Shown here in pieces: positions 1 to 9,486 of a stretch of 64,000 bases of DNA. The position numbers were made by a program, and so were the translations under genes. The notes below the pieces were generated by a model. That model searched no databases. It saw only the letters and a program-made list of their open reading frames with translations, and was not told the DNA's origin. Source of the DNA: Niallia alba (GTDB lineage: Bacteria; Bacillota; Bacilli; Bacillales; Cytobacillaceae); contig NZ_JABBPK010000001.1 in the NCBI RefSeq assembly GCF_012933555.1, forward strand, positions 4,318,001-4,382,000. Direction: 5' to 3'. Each line of letters opens with the position of its first letter. Positions within the stretch are counted from its first letter, which is position 1.

Positions 1-141
1 ATCCTCGGCATTACCGATCCAAATGGCCATATTTCACTACTTCAGACTTTAATGGAACGCTTTAATATGCCTCCATTTGTTGAAAAACTGAAAAAATATG
101 AAGGAAGAGATTTATTTACGTTTTTACAAACATCTCTTTAA
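1..141 (+). CDS. PTS EIIA (galactitol/fructose type), C-terminal end
   Basis: Only the last 46 codons are in the window; the reading frame is open from the first base to TAA at 139-141. The residues (LGITDPNGHISLLQTLMERF and onward) resemble the C-terminal helix region of PTS IIA proteins of the fructose/mannitol/galactitol type, which carry phosphate from HPr to IIB. The phosphorylated histidine lies upstream of the window. The IIB gene starts 12 bases after the stop with a good AGGAGG site, so this is the upstream member of the same operon. It could instead be the IIA-like tail of a PRD-type regulator, since only the tail is visible. Confidence 0.6.
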   Translation: MLGITDPNGHISLLQTLMERFNMPPFVEKLKKYEGRDLFTFLQTSL

Positions 142-153
142 GGAGGAATCAAA

Positions 154-429
154 ATGAAAAAAGTAATCGTAGCTTGTGGTTCAGGAGTTGCAACTAGCCA
201 AACAGTAGTTTCTAAGGTTAAAAAAATCTTAGAGAAAAACGGAGTTCGCGCAAATGTTGAAGCAGTCGATATTAAATCTTTAGATTTACATGTTAAATCA
301 AGTGATGTCTATATTGCCATCACGAAAGCAAAAAAACAATATGATATTCCGACATTAAATGGAATTGCCTTTCTAACTGGGATGGGATTACAAGAAGAAA
401 CAGAAAAGTTAATCTCTCTATTAAAATAA
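154..429 (+). CDS. PTS galactitol-type EIIB
   Basis: A 91-residue cytoplasmic phosphocarrier. The N-terminal strand leads straight into CGSGVATS with the phospho-accepting cysteine at residue 8, the P-loop typical of the galactitol IIB family; length is also typical for a free-standing IIB. It takes phosphate from the IIA encoded just upstream and gives it to the sugar bound by IIC, encoded 16 bases downstream. An AGGAGG site at 141-146 sets the start. The true substrate cannot be read from sequence: galactitol is the family name, but other hexitols or ketoses are possible. Confidence 0.9.
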   Translation: MKKVIVACGSGVATSQTVVSKVKKILEKNGVRANVEAVDIKSLDLHVKSSDVYIAITKAKKQYDIPTLNGIAFLTGMGLQEETEKLISLLK

Positions 430-445
430 TATGAGGTGAAAAGAA

Positions 446-1810
446 ATGGATGTAATTCAAAGTTTCTTTCAATATATTTTAGATTTTGGAGCAGCAGTAT
501 TCGTTCCTTTACTAATGATTATCGTCGGGATCATCGCAAGAATGAAATTCCGTGAAGCCTTAAGTTCTGGGATTATCTTAGGGGTTGCATTCATCGGAAT
601 GGGGATTGTAATAGGATTTATGCTTGATGCACTAACACCTGCTGCACAGTCTCTTGTAGAAAAAACGGGAATTCAATTAAACATAATAGATGGTGGTTGG
701 ACTTCCATGGCTACTCTTGCATGGGCTTGGCCTTTAGCATTCTTAATGTTTCCCTTGCAAATGCTTGTAAACGCTATCTTACTGGTGCTTAATAAAACGA
801 AAACATTAAATGTTGATTTATGGAATGTTTGGGGCAAGATTTTGACAGCTGTCTTAATTATAGGAGTTAGCGGAAGTATTGTTTTAGCTTTTATCGTTGC
901 TGCCATTCAAATGGTCGTTGAATTGCTGTTAGCCGACGTAAACCAAAAACAGATAGAAAAAATCACTGGTATTCCAGGTATTACCTGTTCTCATAGCATG
1001 ATGATATTTGCCGTTTTCCTTCTTCCTTTCAATTGGCTATTAAGTAAAATACCTTTCTTAGATAAACATGTTGATGCTGATACATTAAAAGATAAACTTG
1101 GAATCTTTGCAGAAAATCATGTCATGGGTTTTATTATTGGAGGGCTACTGGGCATCTTTGCAGGTTATTCACTCCAAGACATATTAATGCTCGCCGTACA
1201 GGCAGCCGCAGCTTTAACTTTATTCCCAATGGTAGCAAAATTGTTTATGCAAGCTTTATCTCCGTTGTCTGAAGCTATTTCTGATTTTATGAAGCGTAAA
1301 TTTGAAAACCGTGAATTATTTATTGGACTAGATTGGCCTATTTTAGCTGGTAGTAATGAAGCTTGGGTAGCAATGATTTTGATGGTCCCAATCACCTTAA
1401 TTTATGCAATTATTCTACCAGGAAATAATATCCTTCCATTCGCAGGAATTATCAATATTTCCTTAGCAGTACCAGCTTTAATTATTACAGGAGGCAACTT
1501 GCTTCGCATGCTCCTTCTGGGTGTAATTACAACCCCAGTATTCTTATATGTTGCTACTGGCTTTGCTTCCACTATTACAAAATTAGCGAACGATACAGGT
1601 GCAGTTACCGTTCAAGATGGACAATTAATTTCCTGGAGTACACTTGAATACCCAGTGTTCCGCTATATTTTTGCAAGTACATCGGAGGGAAATATTATCG
1701 GAATTATTATGGTAGCAGTATGGCTCGCTTTATTTGTCGCTTACTATAAAATGATGAAAAAACGAACAGAGAAATTTGAGAAGGAAGAAGAACAAAATTC
1801 TGCTGCCTAA
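446..1810 (+). CDS. PTS galactitol-type EIIC permease
   Basis: A 454-residue polytopic membrane protein with about ten to twelve hydrophobic segments, matching the size of the galactitol-family IIC (GatC). It moves the sugar through the membrane while IIB phosphorylates it. Features seen are an N-terminal hydrophobic block near residues 5-65, a central polar stretch near 155-220 and a basic-acidic tail. It lies between IIB and a PfkB-type kinase with short gaps, so the four genes are surely one transcript. Substrate is inferred only from family. Confidence 0.9.
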   Translation: MDVIQSFFQYILDFGAAVFVPLLMIIVGIIARMKFREALSSGIILGVAFIGMGIVIGFMLDALTPAAQSLVEKTGIQLNIIDGGWTSMATLAWAWPLAFLMFPLQMLVNAILLVLNKTKTLNVDLWNVWGKILTAVLIIGVSGSIVLAFIVAAIQMVVELLLADVNQKQIEKITGIPGITCSHSMMIFAVFLLPFNWLLSKIPFLDKHVDADTLKDKLGIFAENHVMGFIIGGLLGIFAGYSLQDILMLAVQAAAALTLFPMVAKLFMQALSPLSEAISDFMKRKFENRELFIGLDWPILAGSNEAWVAMILMVPITLIYAIILPGNNILPFAGIINISLAVPALIITGGNLLRMLLLGVITTPVFLYVATGFASTITKLANDTGAVTVQDGQLISWSTLEYPVFRYIFASTSEGNIIGIIMVAVWLALFVAYYKMMKKRTEKFEKEEEQNSAA

Positions 1811-1825
1811 AAAGAGGGTGAAAAG

Positions 1826-2773
1826 ATGATTTACACTATAACTCTTAATCCGGCAATCGATCGGCTCATAAAAGTAAAAGGAACACTAACAAAAAAACGA
1901 ACGAATCGAGCTCATCAAGTAGAATACGATTTAGGCGGAAAAGGGTTGCACGTCTCCAATGTATTAACAAAATTCAATATGGAAAATAAAGCACTCGGTT
2001 ACATCGGAGAAACAAATCGACCATTAATGGAGAGTATTTTGGCTAAGAAGAATATCTGTCATCACCTTCTCGTTGAAGATGGCGCTTCAACGAGAGAATG
2101 CATAGTTGTAATGGACGACACCAATGCAGGGAGTTTGATGATAACAGAAAATGGCTTCCACGTTTCGAAAGAAAACCATTCTAAACTAATTGATTTTCTC
2201 CATCAGTTTTTAACAGAAAAAGATATTGTTGTTATTGCCGGCTCTATGCCGCCTAATTACACTATAGCACAATTGCTGGAAATTATTAATACCATTAAGA
2301 ACAAGAAATGTTTTATCGCCTGTGACTTGTCAGGAGAAGCTCTTGCTGCCGTTGTAGATATGGGCATAAATTTTATTAAACCGAACCAATACGAAGTGGA
2401 AGTACTTTTTCAAAATAACCAGACTACACTTATTCAAAAAATAAAAGAACTTGCAATTAAGATTGATTATGTCGTCGTTAGCTTAGGCAAGGATGGCAGT
2501 TATGTCGCACACAAGGATAACCTTTACCAAGTTACTTCTCCAACTGTCAAAGAACGAAATGATACAGGTGCTGGTGATGTATTCGTAGGATCATTTATCG
2601 CTCAATTCGTTCAAGGAAAAGATCTGAAGACTATCATGAAATATGCGACAGGCTGTTCAGCCTCAAAGGTTACCAAGCACAATTCTACTGATTTTGACAT
2701 AAAGGAAGCAGAAAGTTATTTTAATAGAATTTCGATAAAAAAATTAGGGAGCGATGAGGATGTTGTATCGTAA
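1826..2773 (+). CDS. PfkB-family 1-phosphofructokinase / tagatose-6-phosphate kinase
   Basis: A 315-residue ribokinase-fold sugar-phosphate kinase. The start MIYTITLNPAIDR and the signature NDTGAGDVF, with catalytic Asp at about residue 251, are those of FruK/LacC-type kinases, which phosphorylate fructose-1-phosphate or tagatose-6-phosphate to a bisphosphate. The gene sits between the galactitol-type PTS and a sugar-phosphate aldolase, so the expected path is uptake with phosphorylation, second phosphorylation, then aldol cleavage. Its 3' end overlaps the start of the aldolase gene, which suggests translational coupling. Which of the two substrates is used is not decided by the sequence. Confidence 0.88.
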   Translation: MIYTITLNPAIDRLIKVKGTLTKKRTNRAHQVEYDLGGKGLHVSNVLTKFNMENKALGYIGETNRPLMESILAKKNICHHLLVEDGASTRECIVVMDDTNAGSLMITENGFHVSKENHSKLIDFLHQFLTEKDIVVIAGSMPPNYTIAQLLEIINTIKNKKCFIACDLSGEALAAVVDMGINFIKPNQYEVEVLFQNNQTTLIQKIKELAIKIDYVVVSLGKDGSYVAHKDNLYQVTSPTVKERNDTGAGDVFVGSFIAQFVQGKDLKTIMKYATGCSASKVTKHNSTDFDIKEAESYFNRISIKKLGSDEDVVS

Positions 2774-3410
2774 AGAGCGAGAAGATTTATGTAAAGTTGT
2801 CAAAACAATGTTTGATCGATTTGAAACAAATGCAGCTGGTGGAAACGTTAGTGTTCGAATGAATGAAAATCATATTATTATGACCCCTACATTAATGTCA
2901 CAAGCTAAGCACTGTGACTTAAACCCAGAAGAAATTTTAGTCGTCGATATGCAAGAGCAAAAAATCGAAGGAGATGGCAAAATAACGAGGGAGATTAATA
3001 TGCATATGGCTTGCTACCGGGAGCGAAGTGACATTGGCTGTGTTCTTCATGCTCATCCAAAAGAATCAATGGTTTTTGCGACGATTGGAATGGATCTTCC
3101 TAATTTAACAGAAGCCACTCAAAAGCTTGGCCAAATCCCAGTCCTCCCTTTCGCTCCAGCGACATCCATGGAGTTAGCGCTAATAGTGAAAGAGTATGTT
3201 GCCAGTTTAAAAGAAGAAGCAATACCGAAAACAATGCTGTTAAATAAACATGGAATTTTGGTACTTGATAAGACCTTACGAAAAGCATACGACATGCTAG
3301 AGCGCGTTGAGTATAACGCATATGTCGCTGCAAAAGCACTCATTTTTGATGCACTAAACATAAAAAAAATGGATGAGAACAAAGAATATCAATTTAATCT
3401 AGAGGAGTAA
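2760..3410 (+). CDS. Class II aldolase/adducin family (L-fuculose-phosphate aldolase-like)
   Basis: A 216-residue zinc aldolase of the FucA/AraD/adducin fold. Visible motifs are the phosphate-binding GGNVSVR near residues 21-27, the catalytic-Glu segment TREINMHM near 76-83, and the zinc pair HAH at 97-99, with a further histidine in LNKHGILVL near 163. Such enzymes split ketose-1-phosphates into dihydroxyacetone phosphate and an aldehyde. I chose ATG 2760 because AGGGAG at 2746-2751 is eight bases away; ATG 2754 is only two bases from it. The gene overlaps the kinase end by 14 bases. A FucA-type rather than a tagatose-bisphosphate aldolase beside a PfkB kinase is a slightly unusual pairing. 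Confidence 0.85.
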   Translation: MLYRKEREDLCKVVKTMFDRFETNAAGGNVSVRMNENHIIMTPTLMSQAKHCDLNPEEILVVDMQEQKIEGDGKITREINMHMACYRERSDIGCVLHAHPKESMVFATIGMDLPNLTEATQKLGQIPVLPFAPATSMELALIVKEYVASLKEEAIPKTMLLNKHGILVLDKTLRKAYDMLERVEYNAYVAAKALIFDALNIKKMDENKEYQFNLEE

Positions 3411-3415
3411 AGACA

Positions 3416-3553
3416 ATGAAAGCGATCGTCCAAATATGGATATTTATTAGTGCAGGGTTACTTGTATTAGGTTACTTTTATTCATCCATAACGATATCAA
3501 CCATTGCCTTAATCACAGCTGTACTTGCCTATCGACAGTATAAGAAGGTATAA
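3416..3553 (+). CDS. Small membrane protein, 45 residues, operon end
   Basis: A short reading frame six bases after the aldolase stop, with AGAGGAG overlapping the aldolase end as ribosome site. It encodes a 45-residue peptide, almost all hydrophobic, with two probable membrane segments near residues 4-21 and 24-38 and a basic end (YRQYKKV). Spacing, site and direction fit a real last gene of the PTS operon. I recognise no family. It could be a small accessory to the IIC permease, which is inference only. The R1 repeat with its terminator begins seven bases later. Confidence 0.6.
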   Translation: MKAIVQIWIFISAGLLVLGYFYSSITISTIALITAVLAYRQYKKV

Positions 3554-3559
3554 GTGAAC

Positions 3560-3936
3560 AAGGCTGGGATATAAGTATTCCAGCCAAGGATAATTCCAAA
3601 CAATTATACGAAGGTGCTAATCAAAGTTCCGTATAATTGTTTGGTTTTTTATTCGTTTTTTAAAGGATGTTTCCATGAAGTTTAGTGCGATTACCCGCAG
3701 CCGGAATACACTTCGCTTTCCATGGGGCTCGCGCTGAGCCGCTTCAGCTTCGCCTGCAGGGTCTCAGGCTGTCTCGCTAATCCCCGTGGCGTCTTCGTGT
3801 ATTCCGGCTGCTCTGTTTTTCCCAATAATTATATTCCTCTTGTAAAAAGGATGCGAAAGTAGCCGCTATTTACTAGCTAAATTAGATATTGTTCGTCTTT
3901 ACAGAGTATCTATTTAGTTAGGTCCCATCCTCTTTG
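3560..3936. repeat. Repeat R1, copy 1 (MITE-like, carries terminator)
   Basis: About 377 bases that recur at 6659-7040 and 37293-37627. Outer ends are imperfect inverted repeats (AAGGCTGGGATATAA on the left, the complement of GGATGGGACCTAA on the right). Inside are a terminator hairpin and a GC-rich core flanked by the perfect 14-base inverted repeat CAGCCGGAATACAC (3698-3711) and GTGTATTCCGGCTG (3797-3810). The core is also found, reversed and without the arms, at 63641-63770. The right end encodes the last residues and stop of the vanZ-like gene. No transposase lies within it. Confidence 0.85.
3596..3650 (+). terminator. Rho-independent terminator inside R1 copy 1
   Basis: Perfect 15-base stem CCAAACAATTATACG (3596-3610) with CGTATAATTGTTTGG (3630-3644), followed by TTTTTT. 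It ends the galactitol-type PTS operon, 43 bases after the last gene. Confidence 0.85.
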
Positions 3937-4438
3937 TTTCTCTCTTTTTAAAAAGGAAGGTTCCTATATAACCTATAAGTAACCCTAATATTACACCGAT
4001 TCCATCAATAATAATAGCATCTTGCCAATGTCCTGTTCTTCCGGGGACAAAGCTTTGGTGCCATTCGTCTGTTAAAGCGTAAAATATTGCAAGAGCACCG
4101 CTTAGTATATATACCCATGCTCGTTTAAGCTTTGTTTGCATAATGGTGAGAAAAAGCAGAAGAGTTAGGAGGCAATAGCCAAGTACATGCCCTGCTTTCC
4201 GAAACAAAAATTCGATAAAACCGTAAGGATCAGAATCTGAGGAAATAACCTGTCCATCGTACTCAAAGGTAATGGAGGGGATAGGAACATTTGCAAGGTC
4301 TATTTTATCTCTTAAGAATGGCTTTATATCTTGTTCCTCATATGGCATATGGGAGAAGAGAAAGATAATAAACATGGAGGTAATACAGATAAAAAATAAT
4401 AAATAAAATCTTTTTTTACGGGAGAATTTCAAGGGCAA
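3914..4438 (-). CDS. VanZ-like family membrane protein
   Basis: A 174-residue membrane protein with an N-terminal hydrophobic segment, a long extracytoplasmic loop (about 35-75) and three more membrane segments. The block LTDEWHQSFVPGRTGHWQDA is the hallmark of the VanZ-like family, which includes VanZ of teicoplanin-resistance clusters and many proteins of unknown role. The start is uncertain: a TTG at 4438 lies eleven bases after AAGGA; a second TTG lies six bases further in. The last residues (about KRMGPN) and the stop lie in the end of repeat R1, so the C terminus has been set by the repeat. No operon partner. Confidence 0.8.
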   Translation of the reverse strand: MPLKFSRKKRFYLLFFICITSMFIIFLFSHMPYEEQDIKPFLRDKIDLANVPIPSITFEYDGQVISSDSDPYGFIEFLFRKAGHVLGYCLLTLLLFLTIMQTKLKRAWVYILSGALAIFYALTDEWHQSFVPGRTGHWQDAIIIDGIGVILGLLIGYIGTFLFKKRETKRMGPN

Positions 4439-4666
4439 TTTCCATTCATTCCTTTTTGTTTATTCCAATTTCAGCAAATTATCCTTTTACCTCAAAATGT
4501 AAAATTTAGTGAATTGGTGAGCGGTTTTTATTCATTATACAATTATTTATGGGAGGAAGCGTAGTTTTTTTATCTTTACACCAGAGAAAATAAACAAACT
4601 ATTCCCACTTTTCATTCGTTTATTGTATAATCAAATTAATCGTTTCGAAAAACGAAATAAAATGGA

Positions 4667-4812
4667 ACTTCCATCAGTGGGGTTTTTCTTCTTCTCTCAC
4701 TGATGGTTAGTGAACCAATCGGACCTTTACGGGCAGTTGATATCCCACCTCTCTTCCACGTATTCTCATAAGCTTACGGTTGAGTCTTACTGTCCGTTAA
4801 GAGTGGGATAAA
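4667..4812 (+). repeat. Structured repeat R2, copy A
   Basis: This is the main content of the 4439-4834 gap. A hairpin CCATCAGTG (4671-4679) with CACTGATGG (4698-4706) is followed by conserved segments seen again in copy C: CCAATCGGACCTTTA, TCCCACCT, CGTATTCTCATAAG, GAGTCTTACT and CCGTTAAGAGTGGG. ACGGGCAGT and ACTGTCCGT can form a second long-range stem with one G-U pair, and TATCCCAC can pair with GTGGGATA at the end. It ends only nine bases before the ribosome site of pepF. Other copies: 16692-16808 and 62982-63115. Confidence 0.8.
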
Positions 4813-4834
4813 TTACTAGCAGAGGAGAATGATA

Positions 4835-6643
4835 ATGAATAAAGAGATGGAAAAAACACTTTACCGTTCAGAGGTTCCTGTAGAGCACACCTGGGATTTA
4901 AGAGATTTATTCGAAAGTGAAGAATTGTGGAAAGTAGAATTACTATCCATTGAAGAAGACATTCCTACTGTCACTCAATATAAAGGAAAATTGGGCCAGG
5001 ATGCAAAAACATTATTGGATTGTCTGAAAGCACGAGATGCACTAAGCGAAAGATTAGCAAGGGCTCTCACCTACGCAAACCTTAATCAGTCTACAGATGG
5101 ATCTAATCCTGTTAATCAAGAGAACGATGCGATTGTTTCTTCCCTCTATGCAAAAGTAAGCTCTAGTCTTTCCTTTATTGATTCGGAAATTCTTGCTCTC
5201 TCAAACGAAAAACTAACTACATACATACAGGATGAAAAAGAGCTACAAGTTTTTTCCAAAACACTAACAGACTTAATGGAATTAAAACCCCATATGTTAA
5301 CACCAGAAACCGAGGAAGTATTAGCTGCCTTTGGGGAAATCCATCATTCTCCTTATATGATTTATCAAAGAAGCAAAACTTCGGATATGGAATTTTCCTC
5401 CTTTGTAACAAATGACGGATCAGAATATCCATTAACTTTCAATTCCTTTGAAAAATACGAAGAATCCTCCGATAAAGAACTAAGAAGAAAAGCATATGCT
5501 ACCTTTTCAGAAGGGCTTGATCGCTATAAAAATACATATGCGGCTATCTATGGAACAGAGGTAAAAAAACAAGTAATCGAATCACGTCTACGAAACTATG
5601 AATCTGTAACAGATATGCTATTACAAGAACAACAAGTAACGAAAGAAATGTATCATAACCAGCTGGATACCATCCTCACAGAATTGGCACCACATATGCG
5701 TAGATACGCTAAGTTAAAAGAACGGATATTAGGTTTAGAAAAAATCCATTATTGTGATTTAAAGGCACCACTCGATACTACCTATGATCCCGAAATCACC
5801 TATGAAGAAGCATCTAAGCTTATTTTAGAGGCACTTGATGTGATGGGACCAGAATATATGGAAATCATGGAAAAAGGCTTAAAAGATCGTTGGGTAGACT
5901 TAGCAGATAACCATGGGAAACGATCAGGTGCCTTCTGCTCCAGCCCTTATGGAGCACATCCCTATATTTTAATGACATGGCATAACTCTATGCGCAATAC
6001 GTTTACACTGGCACACGAACTTGGACATGCTGGACATTTTGCTCTGGCTGGCAGAAATCAAATTATTTCAAACACACGACCATCTCGCTACTTTATCGAA
6101 GCACCATCAACTATGAATGAAATGCTTTTAAGCAAGTATATTATTAAAAAATCGACAAACGATCAAATAAGAAGATGGGTCATTCTTCAATCTTTAGGAA
6201 CGTATTATCATAATTTCGTTACCCATATTTTAGAAGGAGCCTTACAAAGAAAAATTTATGACTTAGCAGAACAAGGAACTCCAATCACAGCTAAGATATT
6301 ATGTGAACAAAATGTGGATGTCTTAAAGTCATTTTGGGGGGATAGTGTGGAAATTGATGAAGCAGCCGGCCTAACATGGATGCGGCAACCACATTATTAT
6401 ATGGGACTTTACCCATATACTTACTCCGCAGGACTTACAGCTTCTACTGCCGTATCTCAAATGATCGAGGAAGAAGGACAGCCTGCAGTTGACCGCTGGC
6501 TAAAGGTTCTAAAAGCTGGAGGCACGTTAAAACCATTTGATCTAATGAAATTAGCGAATGTGGATATGTCAACACCTGAACCAATCCAAAAAGCCGTTGC
6601 TTATGTTGGTAGTTTAATAGATGAACTTGAGGCAAGTTATTAA
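4835..6643 (+). CDS. pepF: Oligoendopeptidase F (M3 family)
   Basis: A 602-residue cytoplasmic zinc metallopeptidase, the normal length for PepF. The zinc motif HELGH is at residues 394-398 within TLAHELGHAGHF, and the downstream helix with the third ligand is in FIEAPSTMNEMLL. It cleaves oligopeptides of about 7-20 residues and can degrade peptide pheromones in some Bacillaceae. ATG 4835 is preferred over ATG 4829 because AGAGGAG at 4821-4827 is seven bases from the former and one from the latter. It is a single-gene unit, with R2 copy A before it and R1 copy 2 with terminator after it. Confidence 0.95.
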   Translation: MNKEMEKTLYRSEVPVEHTWDLRDLFESEELWKVELLSIEEDIPTVTQYKGKLGQDAKTLLDCLKARDALSERLARALTYANLNQSTDGSNPVNQENDAIVSSLYAKVSSSLSFIDSEILALSNEKLTTYIQDEKELQVFSKTLTDLMELKPHMLTPETEEVLAAFGEIHHSPYMIYQRSKTSDMEFSSFVTNDGSEYPLTFNSFEKYEESSDKELRRKAYATFSEGLDRYKNTYAAIYGTEVKKQVIESRLRNYESVTDMLLQEQQVTKEMYHNQLDTILTELAPHMRRYAKLKERILGLEKIHYCDLKAPLDTTYDPEITYEEASKLILEALDVMGPEYMEIMEKGLKDRWVDLADNHGKRSGAFCSSPYGAHPYILMTWHNSMRNTFTLAHELGHAGHFALAGRNQIISNTRPSRYFIEAPSTMNEMLLSKYIIKKSTNDQIRRWVILQSLGTYYHNFVTHILEGALQRKIYDLAEQGTPITAKILCEQNVDVLKSFWGDSVEIDEAAGLTWMRQPHYYMGLYPYTYSAGLTASTAVSQMIEEEGQPAVDRWLKVLKAGGTLKPFDLMKLANVDMSTPEPIQKAVAYVGSLIDELEASY

Positions 6644-6658
6644 AAAAATAAGAAACCG

Positions 6659-7040
6659 AAAAGGGGCTGGGATATAAGTATTCCAGCCAAGGATAATTCC
6701 GAACAATTATACGAAGGTGCTAATCAAAGTTCCGTATAATTGTTTGGTTTTTTATTTGGTTTTTAAAGGATGTTTCCATGAAGTTTAGTGCGATTCCCCG
6801 CAGCCGGAATACACTTCGCTTTCCGTGGGGCTCGCGCTGAGCCGCTTCGGCGTCGCCTGCAGGGTCTCAGGCTGTCTCGCTAATCCCCGTGGCGTCTTCG
6901 TGTATTCCGGCTGCTCTGTTTTCCCCAATAATTATATTTCCTCTTGTAAAAAGTATGCGAAAGCAGCCGCTATTTACTAGCTAAATAAGAGATTGTTCGT
7001 CTTTACAGCGTATCTATTTAGTTATGTCCCAACCTCTTTT
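6659..7040. repeat. Repeat R1, copy 2
   Basis: Fills the 6644-7047 gap between the converging pepF and GH1 genes. The ends show the family's best inverted repeat: AAAAGGGGCTGGGATATAA on the left against the complement AAAAGAGGTTGGGACATAA on the right (16 of 19). It contains the same terminator hairpin and CAGCCGGAATACAC-flanked core as copy 1 and is nearly identical to it. Confidence 0.87.
6699..6754 (+). terminator. Rho-independent terminator inside R1 copy 2
   Basis: Stem CCGAACAATTATACG (6699-6713) with CGTATAATTGTTTGG (6733-6747), one G-T wobble, then a T run. Ends pepF transcription. Confidence 0.8.
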
Positions 7041-7047
7041 GCAATCT

Positions 7048-8502
<1,455 letters not shown>

Positions 8503-8563
8503 TCATCTAGCGTAATCCTATTTATTTTGTTATCTCCACGATTATTAATAATAAACATTATTC

Positions 8564-8595
8564 TTTTTACAATTGTACCGGTATAATTGTAAAAA
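8564..8595. promoter_or_regulatory. Palindromic operator over GH1 gene promoter
   Basis: Near-perfect 32-base palindrome centred on CCGG: TTTTTACAATTGTACC against GGTATAATTGTAAAAA, one mismatched pair. On the minus strand it includes a possible -10 TACAAT, with TTGTAT 17 bases upstream as a weak -35. The likely ligand is the GntR protein encoded at 8693. Confidence 0.7.
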
Positions 8596-8652
8596 TACAA
8601 TATAATTATTTTATGCGCAACTAATTAAGATTAAATTTTTTATCCTATATGC

Positions 8653-8658
8653 TATAAT
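8653..8658 (+). promoter_or_regulatory. -10 element of GntR regulator gene
   Basis: TATAAT 35 bases before the start codon; the -35 region is AT-rich and not clear. Confidence 0.45.
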
Positions 8659-8692
8659 CGAGCTATAACATTTAGATTGTCGAGGAATGAAT

Positions 8693-9403
8693 ATGTTAAA
8701 GTACCAGCAAATCGCAGGAGAAATAGAAAAATATATTGAAGAAAACGAACTTAAACAAGGAAGTAAGCTGCCTGTTATCGAGTCATTAATGAAGCAGTAC
8801 CGTGTAAGTAAAAGCACCATTACGAAAACCTTAGAGCTTCTAGAAAAAAAGGGAATTATTTTTCAAGTAAGAGGAAGCGGTATTTTTGTAAGAAGACAAA
8901 AAAGAAAAGGGTATATTAGTTTACTGTCTAATCAAGGATTTAAAAAAGATTTAGAGGATTATATACTTACTTCGAAAATTATCGAGTTAGATGTAAGAAA
9001 ACCGTCAGAAGAAGTCGCTCTCCATTTAAATATGGACCTAAACGAAGATGTTTATTATGTGAAAAGAATTCGCTATATAAATGGGCAAACCCTTTGTTTA
9101 GAGGAATCCTATTATAATAAAGCGATCATTACTTATCTAAATAAAGAAATCGTTTCAGAATCTATCTTTCATTATATAACAGAGGCTTTAGGATTAAAGG
9201 TTGGTTTTTCTGATGTTTATTTACTTGTAGATAAGTTAAATGAGGAAGAAGCAAGCTACTTAGGATTGGAAAAGAATTCCCCTAAATTATTAGTAGAAAG
9301 CCTCTTTCATTTAACAAATGGACAGCCCTTTGACTTTTCAAAAGTAACGTATAACTACCAACAATCCCAGTTTTTTATTCAGGCGAATAGCCTTTTCTTT
9401 TAA
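8693..9403 (+). CDS. GntR-family regulator (HutC/UTRA type)
   Basis: A 236-residue repressor-type protein: winged helix at about residues 1-68 (YRVSKSTITKTLELLEKKGIIFQVRGSGIFV) and a UTRA ligand domain from about 85 to the end. TreR and related members of this group bind phosphorylated sugars. ATG 8693 lies six bases after CGAGGA, whereas ATG 8687 abuts it. The divergent GH1 gene and the palindrome between them make this the probable repressor of the GH1 gene, relieved by a sugar phosphate; this is inference. Confidence 0.88.
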   Translation: MLKYQQIAGEIEKYIEENELKQGSKLPVIESLMKQYRVSKSTITKTLELLEKKGIIFQVRGSGIFVRRQKRKGYISLLSNQGFKKDLEDYILTSKIIELDVRKPSEEVALHLNMDLNEDVYYVKRIRYINGQTLCLEESYYNKAIITYLNKEIVSESIFHYITEALGLKVGFSDVYLLVDKLNEEEASYLGLEKNSPKLLVESLFHLTNGQPFDFSKVTYNYQQSQFFIQANSLFF

Positions 9404-9443
9404 CAATTTTTAACTAACAGCCTGTATTTTCAAGCTCACAAGT

Positions 9444-9475
9444 GAGGGACTGCAGAAAAGCAATCCCTCTTTTTT
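9444..9475 (+). terminator. Rho-independent terminator of GntR gene
   Basis: GAGGGA and TCCCTC with inner GC/GC pairs, then TTTTTT. It also lies just beyond the converging aminotransferase remnant. Confidence 0.8.
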
Positions 9476-9486
9476 ATTTATATTGT

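Noticed and set aside
4667-4812. R2 copy A as a riboswitch controlling pepF
   Set aside because: Attractive because it ends next to the ribosome site, but copies B and C do not precede any intact sense gene, so a dispersed element is simpler. Not fully excluded.
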